Shown here piece by piece: positions 27,095 through 37,495 of a stretch of 64,000 bases of DNA. The DNA is from Enteroscipio rubneri (lineage in GTDB: Bacteria; Actinomycetota; Coriobacteriia; Coriobacteriales; Eggerthellaceae): the NCBI RefSeq assembly GCF_002899715.1, contig NZ_PPEK01000001.1:124001-188000 (forward strand), read 5' to 3'. Below the pieces are notes generated by a model that searched no databases, was not told the origin of the DNA, and saw only the letters and a list, made by a program, of their open reading frames with translations. How positions within the stretch are numbered: the first letter of the stretch is position 1; every line of letters begins with the position of its first letter. The position numbers and the translations under genes were made by a program.

Positions 27095-27334
27095 GGTAGG
27101 TTCCTTTCATTCCGTGAATGCATCATACCCGAAAGCGGTGTGGGCGTCCGATTGAAGCCCCTGTATGCTTTGGCGGCTTGTATGATGCAGGCGCAGGAGC
27201 GCGCGCTCCACCAATCTGGTGTTGCGTTTAGCGATTTTTTGCGCACGTTCAGGTTGCGGAAGCTGTGACCTGGTATTTTGCGAGGCTTCGACGGAGATGA
27301 GAAACTGTTGCGGCGGCGTGGGGCGTCGCGGGAG

Positions 27335-27378
27335 GGTCATCGCCGGGGAAGGGCTCTGCCCGCCCCCGGTGATGACCG
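27335..27378 (-). terminator. Hairpin after large surface-protein gene
   Basis: On the minus strand, just after the stop at 27385, arms GGTCATCACCGGGG and CCCCGGCGATGACC pair over 14 bp with one wobble, around a 16-base loop. There is no U-tract after it, so it is a stem that could stabilise or end the transcript. Confidence 0.45.
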
Positions 27379-27384
27379 GTTTGA

Positions 27385-30300
27385 CTAGCGCTGCGTCCGC
27401 TTGCTGCGGCGCGCCGCCAGGATGGCAGTCGGCGCGGCGATGGCGGCTATGCCCGCCAGTCCTGCGAAGACGAAGGGCGGTAGATCGCCGGTGCGCGGCT
27501 GGTCGCTCTGCGATGCTGTCGGCGTCGCCTTCGTCGTGTCGAGCGGCTTGGTCTCCGGGTTCTGTTCTGGGGTTTGCCCGCCGTCGGTCGGCGGCGTCGG
27601 CTCCGGTTCGGGGTTGGGCTTCGGGTTGTCGGGGGGTGCCGGATCATCCGGGGGATCCGGTTCGGTTGGAGGATCCGGGTCGGGATCGGGCTTCGGCTTC
27701 GGGTCGACCGGGGTGGTCACCTCGTTGGTCTTGACCTCGGCGGTACCGCCGTTCAGGAAGAGGCCGCCGACGTTGGTCACGTCGGTTCCGGCTGCTGAAT
27801 CGTCCACGACCACCTGGAACGTCGCCGTGACTATCGAGCCCGCTCCGACGGAATCGAACGTCCATGCCAGGCCGTCGCCCTCAAACGATGCCGCGCCCGC
27901 CACCTCGACGCCGTCAAGCTTTGCGGTGGGCGCTCCCTTCAACTCGCCGCCCTCGGCCGGGACAAAATGCGTGCCCGTCGGGGCCGCATCGCGCAGGACC
28001 ACCTTCTGAGCGGACGTGGACTCGTTGGTGTAGCCGAGCGTGTATGTGAGCACGTCGCCCGGGTAGGCCCGTCCGGCGGTTGCGGTGCCCCCAGCCACCG
28101 ACTTCGATACGGCCGGCTTCGGGTCAACGGGGGTGGTAACTTCGTTGGAATCAACAGTCACGCTGCCGTCATCCACGACTACCGTGCCGGTGTTTGCAAT
28201 CGTGCTACCAGCGACTGCATCATCATTCACGACCACCTGAAACGTAACGACAGCCTCTTTACCCGGCTGAAGGACGGGGATGTCCCACGTCACGGTGTTG
28301 CCAGCGGTGCTTGCTGTCCCCACAACGTTGATGGTAGGGTTGCCTGTGCTGTTAGCTAGGGTGGTTCCCATCGGCGCGGCATCGCTGATGCTGACCTTCT
28401 GATCCTGTGACGTGTCGTTCGTGTAGCGCAGCTCGTAGGTGAGCACATCGCCGGGATAGGCGTGCTGGCCGGTCCCTTGGGTGCCGCCGGTAACGGCCTT
28501 CTTGAGCACGGGGCGAATGCGGTTTTGCACCGTGTTGCTTGAAAAGGGGGTGTCGGTGCTTGTGGCTGCATCGCGCACGGCTGCATCGCCTTGGTTCTCT
28601 ATCTGGCCTTTCGCATCGGCCTTCACCACCACCTGGAACGTCGCCGTGGCGGTTTGGCCCGATGGAACGTTGGCTTTCCAGGTGATAGAACCGGTCCCCG
28701 TGTCGACGGTGGCGGCATCTGTTACTGGCGCGCCGTTCACCTCGATATTCGGGTTCCCAGCCAGACCGCCTGCACCGGCGGGCGCAAGCGTTGTTCCGGC
28801 GGGTGCAGCGTCTTCCAGCACGAGTGGATGAGTTTCCGTTGCTTCGTTGGTGTAGGAAAGCGTGTAGGTGATTGTGTCGCCCGCTTTGACCCAGGTGTCG
28901 AAATCGGGCGCATTCGATTTGATGAGCTTCGGTTCAATCAAGCGTGTCGTAACAGGAGGCGCGCTCAGCGTCGAGTCATTGGGGTTATGTGCGACGCCGT
29001 CTATCTTTGCGTAGTACGCGGCCTGGTTGTATTCCTCGGCATCGGGTGAGGGCAATGTCGATGGCGCCCTCATGGTCACGTACACTCCGATCGCCTGTTG
29101 CAGGGGGATGGCATATTCGCTTCCATCGGTTGCGTGTGAAAGATCTACCGCAAGCCCCTTGATGTCAGCGGGGTTCGAAGGTTTTACCGTGGTCCATGCC
29201 GCAGGAACGGCGCGCATTCTGGTGTCGTCCGCGGTGAAGTAGGGTGCGTTCTCTTCGGTGGTGTAATAGACCACAGGAGCAATACCTCTGATGGTGGCGT
29301 TGCTTAGGTCGATACTTTCAAACGTTCCGGTCCAGGTGGATTGTTTACCGTCGACGCTTGCCTTTCCAAAGTTGTTGAACAGAATAGCGTTGCTAATTTG
29401 CTTGGAACCGCTGATAAGACTCATGCGGAAAATATAAGGCTGGCCAATGAGCACGGAAGCGCTCTGGGAGAATAAGGCATCGTCCACAAAGGTATCGGGT
29501 TTGACGAAGTTGGTGAGCCCATCGCCATATGATATTGAATGCGAAAGCGTGACGGTGTCGGCAGCATACATCGTGTTGAGCAGGTTTTCATCAGGGCCAG
29601 CGGGCTTTTCGGCAAGGTTATAGAACGCTGAGTTACCATGGGCGTCCTGCACATCTTCGAGCACCGGGTTCTCGCCGGTATCGGGGCAGCGCATGTCGTC
29701 GCGAGATCGGTCGCTGTAACCGCCGACGAGTGCGCCCTCAGCCTTCTGGAAGGCGGCGTTGTTCTTTGCGCCGTTTACCAGTCCGGCTTCGGAGAACGGT
29801 ACAGCCATCCACAACTTGACGGTGAAGCCGGATACCTTACCCGAAACGGCGACGTAGGAGTCTTTCGTTTGATAGCACCTGAGACTTTGTTGAACGTTCT
29901 TTCCGGGTGCGAGTCCTGAATCGACTTCGATCTTGACCATTTGGCGGCCCGTTCCCCGATAGTTATCGATGACGGATACCTGCACATCGCACGGAGCTGT
30001 GGTGCCCGAGTAGTCAAGCAGCCGCCCAACCGAGGGAGCGCGAGCAGAATCCGTTGCCAGATAGGCACCTCGCGGCAGCAGATCGTAGAACACTACGTTG
30101 TCGAGCGATGCCGAGGGCAACCCCTTTTCCACCAGCTGATCATACTGCTCTTGGGTGAGGGAGGACGAGGAGCGGTAGCCGCTGACCGCATCCATCTGAT
30201 ATTCCGTATAGGCAATCCCATTCATGCTGTCGGTAGTGCCGGTAGCGAATTTTCCAAAAACGGCATCGCCGATGAGTGATTTCAAGTCGAACATCTTATT

Positions 30301-32444
30301 TGCTCGGAGAAGGTATTTCCCGTAGGTGGCAAAGTCGTACTGCGGCAGCCCCAAACTTTGGGAATCGCCGCCATAGTTTGCTTCAGTCAGAGAGGTATCA
30401 AGGGCTGCACCGCTTGATACGCTGGGTATCAGTCCGCAGAAGTTGTTGAGGACGAGGACGGACTGTGCGGGATCGTTCAGGTTGCGCAGGTTCGTATAGG
30501 CTGGTGAGTCGTGCTTCAGTGAGTAGTTGACCTTGAGTTCTACATCAATGGAGTCTTGAAAGACGGCCGGCAAATCTATCTTGACGGCGTAGGCTCCTTC
30601 CGGGATGGGGATGTCGTTGACGTAGTTCTTGCGATTGAACGAGTAATCAGTAGGAGCGCTCCATGCATCGCCCCCGCTCTTTGTCTTGTACGATACGGAT
30701 AGCTTGATGCCCGGATACTGGGCATCAAGATTGCTCACAAAGGTTTTGCTTCCTGTCAAACGGTTGGTTATATAATTGGTGAGAGCTACCGAAACGTTGT
30801 TAAGGCTACAGTCGTCGGGGGAGAGACGAACCATATCGCCGGTGGCGGCGCCGCTCGTATGCAGGTACATCAAATCGTCGACAAGCGTCATGCCAATGCG
30901 CTTAGACTCGTCCGTATCAGGATACTGAGGGTCCCCTGTTTTGGGATAGTATCTGCCTTTTCCGGTCACCGTATATAGAAGGCTGTCTGCATCTATGCCC
31001 TGATCCAGAAGGGAGAGCGCCTTTTCGTATCCGTCAGCCTGCCCGGTTGTTCCCCCTTTACTAAGGTCGAACATCTCACCGTTCTTTATGTAGTCGAAAC
31101 GGTAATCTTTCCACGTGTAGGTGGAGGTAGCGGTTTTTGAGGTTGCTGGGTCTTTACCGTCGGCTGGCGTGACCGTGCAGGTAAACGTTGCCGGATAGGA
31201 CAGCGTGTCGGGATCGCCTGCGTTGCGAGGGTAGGCGACGAGGAACTTGTAGTACTTCTTCGACTTGCTCAGGTACGATATATTCCTTGTCTCGTCCTCG
31301 GTCACGTCGCAGCTCAGGGATTTGCTGCTTGGGTCGTAGGTCATTCCCGACGAAGAGGCATGGATTAACGTACCACCGCTTGCAACGGAATCAAGCTGCA
31401 CCTTGAGCGAATACGGTTGGTTGTAACCGGCATCGGGTGCGTATGCGAGTGTCGTGTACATAACATAACGGTAGTGGAGCGTATCAAGCGTGTAGCCGCC
31501 CGTGGGCTCTGGCATCGTTGAACCCCATTCGAAGACGCTCTTCGTCTGATTGGCGGGGAAATAGAAGTCATCCAGAACCGTTTGCGTATCCGTTATGTAC
31601 GTAAGCGGTTGGGCGCTCACGGTTTGAGTCGTGCCGGCATCGTCGGGGAACGATCCGGTGGCGGTGACGTTAGCAGCGCTCCCGTCCTCGATCTTGATGG
31701 GGTCGACCGTGAACGCTACTTCGATGGAAACGCTTAGCGCCTGATTGAGGTCGCGAGCGTTGCGGATGACGCAGTCGCTGCCTTCAACCTGATAGTAGAA
31801 GGGCACATCGGGGGTAGCTGCGTCCGGGTTCTGGCCGATGCCGATATTGGTGGGCTGGAGCGTCACGCTGGTTCCGTCGCGATAGTTGCCTAGCACCATG
31901 GGGAGGTGCACCTCCACCTCGTCTTTATCGTATGCGGCGGAATCGAGGGCGATGTGCAGGCGGTATTTCATCACGAAGGTGCTTGGCGAGCCCGTCGACC
32001 GCGTCAAGGTGGCGCCGCTATCCGATTCGGTCGTGCCGGGCAGGTTCTTGGTGGTGTCGTCCCAGGCGAGGTCGAGGGACATTGCGCGCGACCCCGCTTT
32101 CGGGCCGGGGGCGGAAAGGGGATTGCTCACGAACGCTTGTGCGACCTTAGGATTGATTACCGAATTGGAGCCGGTGTCAAGGCCGTCGGGGGGGGGTAGC
32201 TTATTCCGGGATCCTCGACAGACGGTGTGTTTTGCCTGTTCGCGGTCTTTTCGGAAGAGTTGCTCTCGCTTGCCGTAGTAGCTGAGTCCGTCTCGAAAGC
32301 GCCGTTGTCGGTTGCGGCATCGGCGCGCGCGGGCATGGTTCCCAGGGGAAGGCACAGCAGGAGCGCGAGTGCAATGAGCCACACCTTGGAAGCCGTTCCA
32401 GGCAGCTTTCTTAAGATGCTCCCAGTAAAACCGGTGTGCTGCAT
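27385..32444 (-). CDS. Large DUF11-repeat surface protein, frame broken at poly-C tract (phase-OFF)
   Basis: About 1686 residues if one base is added. ATG 32444 (SD GGAGAGGAG) opens a clear signal peptide (hydrophobic LIALALLLCLPLGTMPARA), but this frame hits a stop 95 codons in. The body continues in another frame that enters at a run of nine C (32188-32196 on plus as G9). With C10 or C7 the two would join. The body has a long beta-rich N-terminal adhesin-like part (residues about 80-1190), then three DUF11-type repeats, each about 110-130 residues (with GDTITYTLSYTN, GDVLTYELRYTN, GDVLTYTLGYTN), a Pro/Asp/Glu-rich wall spanner (DPDPDPPTEPDPP), and the sorting signal QPRTGD, hydrophobic segment and RRSKRTQR. 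A sortase-anchored adhesin is the likely role. A sequencing error in the tract cannot be excluded. Codons look more AT-rich than in neighbours. Confidence 0.8.
32188..32196 (-). repeat. Nine-C homopolymer tract in coding sequence (phase-variation switch)
   Basis: G9 on plus, C9 on minus, about 83 codons into the gene and right after the signal-peptide region. The 5' frame reads TAC CCC CCC CCG ACG and the 3' frame CTA CCC CCC CCC GAC. Frame logic shows that 10 or 7 Cs give one open frame, while 8, 9 or 11 do not. Slipped-strand mispairing at such runs is the classic mechanism for phase variation. Confidence 0.7.
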
Positions 32445-32634
32445 GGTTCGCTCCTCTCCATTATTTGATCCAAATTCTTATTATGGCACAAATATTTCAT
32501 GAGTGCTTCCCGGGGTGTGGGTCGTGTTTTGGTTTTCGGAGAACTTCTGCGGGGGCTGCGGGGCCATCGCGTTGCGGCGAGCGGCTTTCGTTTGGTAAGG
32601 TGGGCTCCAATAACCACTCAAGGAAGCGGCTGCG

Positions 32635-33816
32635 ATGGAAGAAACAAGTGCTGAGCAGGTGCGGAATTTTCGATTGCACGCGCACCATCTGGACGCGTGC
32701 TACGGCAAGGACGACGTGATCGCAGCAATCAGCGCCTGCGGCATGCAGAACTCGCCTCCGGGCGCGTGGGAGGCCGCGCTCTTCAATCGCGTGCCCGCGT
32801 GCGGGGCGGCGGATCGCGACCGCCTGCTGCTGGAGGAGCGGACGCTCATGCAGGCATGGAGCTTTCGCGGTGCGCCCGTCGTATTCCCGGCGGCTGACAG
32901 CGCCGCGTTCCTGTCGGCGCTTGCGGCGGAGGGCGACGAGCCCTGGATCTACACGCGGGGCATTGGGCTGGCGCTCGACTTTCTGGGCGTGGGGTTCGAC
33001 GAGCTGCTGGCCTTGCTGGAGCAGGTCATGCCGCAGCTGGATGGGCAGACGGTGGCCGGCAAGGTGGCGCTCGACCAAACGCTGGCCGCATGGATAGAGC
33101 CGCTGCTGCCCGAGCGGAAGCGCTCCTTGTGGAACGAGCCGTCGATGTACGGCAGCCCCGACAAGCAGACGGTGGGCGGCGCGGCGGTGTCGTTCCTGCT
33201 GCGGCCCTGCTCCTTCAAGGGCCTGGTGGTGTTCGGCGCGCGCGAGGGGGCTAGCCCCACGTTCACGTCGTACCGCTCCTGGCTTGGCCGTCCCCTGGTG
33301 CCCGACCCGGACGCGGCCCGCAAGCTGGTGCGGAAGTTCCTCCACTGCTACGGGCCGTCCACTCCCGACCGGCTGGCCGCGTGGCTGGGATGCTCCGGCG
33401 CCCAGGCGCGGCGGCTGTGGAAGGCGGCCGCCGACGAGATGGAGCCGGTGACGTTTCTGGGCAGGAAGACGCAGGTGCTGTCCGCCGACCGGGAGCGCCT
33501 GCTCGCGCCGCAGCCGCTCGAGCGCGAGCTGCTGTTGCTGGCCGCGCACGACCCCTACCTCGACCAGCGCGACCGCGCCGTCCTGCAGCCGGACAAGACG
33601 CTGCAACGCCGGATATGGCGCACAGTGGCCAACCCGGGCGCCATCGTGTATTGCGGCCAGGTGGTGGGTACGTGGACCGGCACGAAGAAGGGCGTCGGCC
33701 TGGAGGTGAAGGCGGACTGGTGGGACGATGCCGTCGATGAGCGCCAGGTGCGTGCCCTCGCCGAGCAGCACGCCGCCTTCCGCGGACTTGGGCTGGCGGG
33801 GTTCGAGAGGGTCTGA
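32635..33816 (+). CDS. Winged-helix DNA-binding domain protein (HTH_42 / AlkX type)
   Basis: 393 residues, cytoplasmic. The sequence follows the PF06224 winged-helix family throughout, including an early LHAHHLD motif, the YRSWLGRPLVPDPDAARKLVRKFLHCYGPSTPDRLAAWLG block typical of its winged domain, LLAAHDPYLDQRDRAVL, and the C-terminal VGTWTGTKKGVGLEVKADWW. Some members are DNA glycosylases acting on alkylated bases or crosslinks, but most are uncharacterised. It is divergent from the surface protein with a 190-bp AT-rich gap. Confidence 0.75.
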   Translation: MEETSAEQVRNFRLHAHHLDACYGKDDVIAAISACGMQNSPPGAWEAALFNRVPACGAADRDRLLLEERTLMQAWSFRGAPVVFPAADSAAFLSALAAEGDEPWIYTRGIGLALDFLGVGFDELLALLEQVMPQLDGQTVAGKVALDQTLAAWIEPLLPERKRSLWNEPSMYGSPDKQTVGGAAVSFLLRPCSFKGLVVFGAREGASPTFTSYRSWLGRPLVPDPDAARKLVRKFLHCYGPSTPDRLAAWLGCSGAQARRLWKAAADEMEPVTFLGRKTQVLSADRERLLAPQPLERELLLLAAHDPYLDQRDRAVLQPDKTLQRRIWRTVANPGAIVYCGQVVGTWTGTKKGVGLEVKADWWDDAVDERQVRALAEQHAAFRGLGLAGFERV

Positions 33817-34166
33817 CGTCCCACACGCGCGAAAGGGGTCGTTCGCCTCGGCAAAGGGACGCGGCCGTTAGCCCAAGATGCGGCTGCTCGCCCAAGATGC
33901 GGCCGCTCGCTTCGGCTGCAGGCGATCCCTGTAGCGGGCGGTCGCCCAGTTGTCGGCTTGTTCAAATTCCTGCAAAGTCTCGGTGGAGAAACGATGTGGC
34001 GCAGAAGAGGGCCGTACAATGGCCGGGAAAGCGAAGGTGACGCGGTGCGCGCCTCGGACGGCGGCGGGGCTTCGGGCGCGGCTTCGACGGCAGCCCACCC
34101 CCGGAGACAACCCGCCCTGGCGGCGGCCTGCCGCCGTCCCGCGCCCGCGCCCAGAAGGAGGTTCCC
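33817..34166. other. 350-bp intergenic region with a 19-bp tandem repeat
   Basis: Between the winged-helix and HAD genes, both on plus. It contains a tandem duplication at 33871-33908 and a GC-rich tail ending in the SD of the HAD gene. I see no terminator with a T-tract and no convincing ORF. Confidence 0.4.
33871..33908. repeat. 19-bp tandem repeat, two copies
   Basis: GCCCAAGATGCGGCTGCTC followed immediately by the same sequence with one change (T to C at position 15). A short replication-slippage duplication in non-coding DNA; no function evident. Confidence 0.8.
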
Positions 34167-34958
34167 ATGCTCAAGCTCATCGCCAGCGATATGGACGGCA
34201 CCATGCTCGACGCGAACGAGTGCGTGCCCGACGGCACGTACGAGCTCATCCTGCGCTTGCGAGAGGAGGGCATACGGTTCGCGGCCACGTCGGGGCGACG
34301 CTTCGACACGCTGTGCGAGCTGTTCGAGCCCATCGTGGACTGCATGGACTTCGTGGCGTCGAACGGCGCGCAGGTCATTGTGGAGGGCGAGCTGGTGGAC
34401 CTCGAGGTATTCTCGCATGCGGCCGTGAAGCGGCTGGCGCGCGTGGTGGACCTGTTTGACACCATGCACCTGGCGCTGTTCGACGAGACGCGCAGCTACC
34501 TCCTGGACGATGAGGCGCGCTTCGAGCGCGAGGTGGACAAGAACCTGCCGAACCCTGTGCGCGTGTATGCGGTGCCGTCGCCCCAGGTGAACATCTTGAA
34601 GGCGTCGGTATACTGCGACGAGGACGTTATGGATATGGCCTACATCCTCACGCGCGAGCTGGACGACGACTTCGTGTTCGCACCGTCCGGCCGCAAGTGG
34701 ATCGACGTCATGCAGCGCGGCGTGAGCAAGGCCACCGGCGTGAGCCAGGTGCTGGATGCCCACGGCATCCGGGCCCACGAGATGATGGCGTTCGGCGACT
34801 CCATGAACGACTACGAGATACTGCGCATGGCCGGTACGAGCGTGGCCATGGGCAACGCGCGCTACGCCGTAAAGCAGATAGCCGATAAGGTCATCGGCAC
34901 GAACGTGGACCACGGCGTGCAGGCCGAGCTGCGCCGTGTGCTGGAGGGGCTGGGCTAG
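34167..34958 (+). CDS. HAD-superfamily sugar phosphatase, Cof type
   Basis: 263 residues, cytoplasmic. Motif I S-D8-M-D10-G-T carries the nucleophile and acid/base aspartates, motif II is ATSGR, and motif IV GDSMNDYEIL (about 211) supplies Mg2+ ligands. The inserted C2 cap is of the Cof type. Members hydrolyse sugar phosphates, PLP or FMN; the substrate cannot be told. SD AGAAGGAGG is strong. It stands alone between long spacers. Confidence 0.9.
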   Translation: MLKLIASDMDGTMLDANECVPDGTYELILRLREEGIRFAATSGRRFDTLCELFEPIVDCMDFVASNGAQVIVEGELVDLEVFSHAAVKRLARVVDLFDTMHLALFDETRSYLLDDEARFEREVDKNLPNPVRVYAVPSPQVNILKASVYCDEDVMDMAYILTRELDDDFVFAPSGRKWIDVMQRGVSKATGVSQVLDAHGIRAHEMMAFGDSMNDYEILRMAGTSVAMGNARYAVKQIADKVIGTNVDHGVQAELRRVLEGLG

Positions 34959-35175
34959 GCTGCCAGGTTGGACTGCCGATGTCGCAAGCCGTGTCTCGTT
35001 CGGTTGAATGTGGCAGAAAATGTGACCTAGGGCAGAGATTCGGGCGATTTGGAAGAGACCGTTGGTTCCTTCGCCGCCATAGTCCCAGTTCCGATTTTTC
35101 GACGGCGATTTTCACGTACCCTACCTCGATATTTTTGCCAAATTCTGCAGTCTGGCGGAAAGCAGGGGCAATCAC

Positions 35176-36729
35176 TTAGAGTCCCGTATGCCCCTCGCCG
35201 CTCACGCGTGCCTCGGGATCGCGCAGCATGGCGCGGTCGAGGCCGCCCACCGCGTTCGACGCGGTGACGCCTGCCACCATGGAGTCGCTCACGTTGAGCG
35301 CGGTGCGTCCCATGTCGATGAGCGGTTCCACCGAGGCTAGAAGGCCCACGATCTCGATGGGCAGCCCCATGGTGCCCAGAACGATAAGCGAGGCGAACGT
35401 CGCGCCGCCGCCCACGCCCGCCACGCCCAGCGAGCTGATCACCACCACGGCCACGAGCCCTGCGACGAACGTGGGAGAGAACACGTCGATGCCCACCGTG
35501 GGCGCGATGATGGTGGCCAGCATGGCAGGGTAGATGCCCGCGCACCCGTTCTGCCCGATGGACATGCCGAAGCTGGCGGCGAAGTTGGCCGTGGCCTCGT
35601 CCACGCCAAGGGCGCGCGTCTGCGTCTCGATGTTCAGCGGCACGGCGCCCGCGCTCGAGCGCGCCACGAACGCGAAGCTGAGCACGGGGAACGCCTTGCG
35701 CGCGTAGGAGAGAGGGCTCACGCGGTTCGCCAGCAGGATGAGGCAGTGCACCAGGAACATGAACGCGAGCGCCCCGTAGGACACGGCCACGAACTTGCCC
35801 AGGTCGAGGATGGCCGCATAGTCGCTCGTGGCCATGACGTGCGCGATGAGCGCCAGCACGCCGTAGGGCGTGAGCGCGAGCACCATGGACACGATGCGCA
35901 TGACGATGCCGTACAGGCTGTCGATGAGCTGCCGGAAGAACGCGGCCTGGGTGCGCGCGGAGGTGGCGGCGCTAGCGGGAGCGGCGGGGACGTCGTGGGT
36001 GGTGGGGACGCTGGCACCACTGGCGGCGGCCTCGCTGCTCACGGACGCGGCCCTTTCGCCGCCCTCGCCGCCCGTGGCCGCGCCCTCGCCCGTGTCCTCC
36101 CCGCGGGCGCGCAGCTTCAGGTACGCTATGCCCACGATGGCGGCGAAGATGACGACGGCGATGGTGGACGTGGGGCGGCTTCCGGCCAAGTCGGCGAACA
36201 CGTTCACGGGGATGAACGACAGGATCATCTGCGGCAGCGACAGATTCGCCACCTGCTGCTGGTCGGCTTGCAGCGCCTGCATGCCCGCGTCCGCCCCCGC
36301 GTCGGTGAAGCTGGCGCCCGCCAGACCGGAGAGCGCCACTGCTGCCCACCCGGTGAGCGCGGCCACGGCCACGGTGCCCAGCAGCACGGCCAGCACCACG
36401 GCGCTGATGCGCCCCAGGTTCTCCGAGATTTTCGTGCGGGTGAACGCGCCCACGATGGCCACGAACACCAGCGGTATCACCAGCATCTTCAGCAGCGCGA
36501 TGTAGCCCTGGCCCACGACGGACATCCAGTCGAGTGCCACGGCGGCGGCCTCGCCCTCGCGGCCCAGCGCCAGCTGGATGCCCACGCCCAGCGCGATGCC
36601 CAGCCCCAGCGCCGCGAACACGCGCGGCGTGAAGCCGATACCGCGTCGCTTCATCAACCAAAGCGCCCCCAGCAGGGCGGCGAACACGGCCAGGACGGCG
36701 AGGACGGGAAGTAGGGTTTCGAGCGGCAT
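35176..36729 (-). CDS. Dicarboxylate/amino acid:cation symporter (DAACS family; cystine/dicarboxylate type)
   Basis: 517 residues, about 10 TM and re-entrant segments. Family markers: KMLVIPLVFVAIVGAF early on, the serine-rich loop FAFVARSSAGAVPLNIETQTRALGV, FGMSIGQNGCAGIYPAMLATIIAP and the GGATFASLIVLGTMGLP region. The AF-SS-GAVPLN and NGCAG patterns are closer to TcyP-type cystine symporters than to GltP, so cystine is a better guess than glutamate. A low-complexity Gly/Ala/Ser/Glu insert of about 50 residues (around 210-265) sits in a cytoplasmic loop and is not typical. SD is weak. Confidence 0.85.
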   Translation of the reverse strand: MPLETLLPVLAVLAVFAALLGALWLMKRRGIGFTPRVFAALGLGIALGVGIQLALGREGEAAAVALDWMSVVGQGYIALLKMLVIPLVFVAIVGAFTRTKISENLGRISAVVLAVLLGTVAVAALTGWAAVALSGLAGASFTDAGADAGMQALQADQQQVANLSLPQMILSFIPVNVFADLAGSRPTSTIAVVIFAAIVGIAYLKLRARGEDTGEGAATGGEGGERAASVSSEAAASGASVPTTHDVPAAPASAATSARTQAAFFRQLIDSLYGIVMRIVSMVLALTPYGVLALIAHVMATSDYAAILDLGKFVAVSYGALAFMFLVHCLILLANRVSPLSYARKAFPVLSFAFVARSSAGAVPLNIETQTRALGVDEATANFAASFGMSIGQNGCAGIYPAMLATIIAPTVGIDVFSPTFVAGLVAVVVISSLGVAGVGGGATFASLIVLGTMGLPIEIVGLLASVEPLIDMGRTALNVSDSMVAGVTASNAVGGLDRAMLRDPEARVSGEGHTGL

Positions 36730-36841
36730 GGGCGATCAGCTTTCTGGACGGCAGCGCCCTCCAGTATGCCGTGCACGCGAAGCCGTCCTGCCCTCCGCCG
36801 GCAACCGTCTCGCCTCCGTTGCCGAACCGATTGCTCGCCGC

Positions 36842-37495
36842 CTATTCGGGTCCTTCTGCGCTTGCGGCACATGCGTGGCGCTCGCCGAAGCGGATCACGT
36901 GCTGTCGTGCGAGGTCGACCAGGCGCTCGCGGGCGGCCTCGTCGCCCGCGCCGTCGGCAGCTTGAATGAGCATCATGAGCGGCGCGAAGAACTCCAGCGC
37001 TAGCATTTTCGGGTCGTCGCGCAGGAACGCGCCCGATTCCACCATGGATGCGAACAGCGTCTCCTGCCATGCGAGCGGCGCCTCGATGAAGTAGCGGCGG
37101 TACAGTGCGCCCAGCTCGGGCGTGCGGTACTGCTCGACGGTGAGCATCTGCCGGAACAACGTGGCGAACTCGTCCTCGGTCCAGTAGCGAAACATCCCTT
37201 CGCCGAGGTCCGCCATCCGTGCGAACGGGGTAACCGCGTAGTCGCGCACCTGCTCGTCGACGCTGCCCTCCGGGAGCCCGATGGCGACGGCTGTCAGCTC
37301 GTAACGCTCGTCCATGCGCCTGATGAGTGCGTCCAATATGGCCTGTTTGCAGGCGAAGTGCTTGTAGACCGACGCCGGCTGGATGCCAACGGCGGCTGCG
37401 ATCTCGCGCATCCCGGTCGATTCGAACCCGGCGCGGGCGAAGAGGCGTAGCGACGCCTGCAGGATGTCCTCCTTGGTGTTGCGGCGGGGCGTCAT
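36842..37495 (-). CDS. TetR-family transcriptional regulator
   Basis: 217 residues. N-terminal helix-turn-helix (about residues 10-55): ILQASLRLFARAGFESTGMREIAAAVGIQPASVYKHFACKQ. The C-terminal ligand domain is helical. The ATG overlaps the stop of the upstream membrane-protein gene as ATGA, so the two are coupled. The dyads GCTAACGAACGTTAGC and GCAAACGATCGTTAGC upstream of that gene are the likely operators. Confidence 0.92.
   Translation of the reverse strand: MTPRRNTKEDILQASLRLFARAGFESTGMREIAAAVGIQPASVYKHFACKQAILDALIRRMDERYELTAVAIGLPEGSVDEQVRDYAVTPFARMADLGEGMFRYWTEDEFATLFRQMLTVEQYRTPELGALYRRYFIEAPLAWQETLFASMVESGAFLRDDPKMLALEFFAPLMMLIQAADGAGDEAARERLVDLARQHVIRFGERHACAASAEGPE

Noticed and set aside
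27385-32382. Reading the 1665-codon frame as a complete intact gene starting at 32382
   Set aside because: That start has no signal peptide or SD, and its first 60 residues are the out-of-frame reading of the signal region; the true start is in the other frame at 32444.
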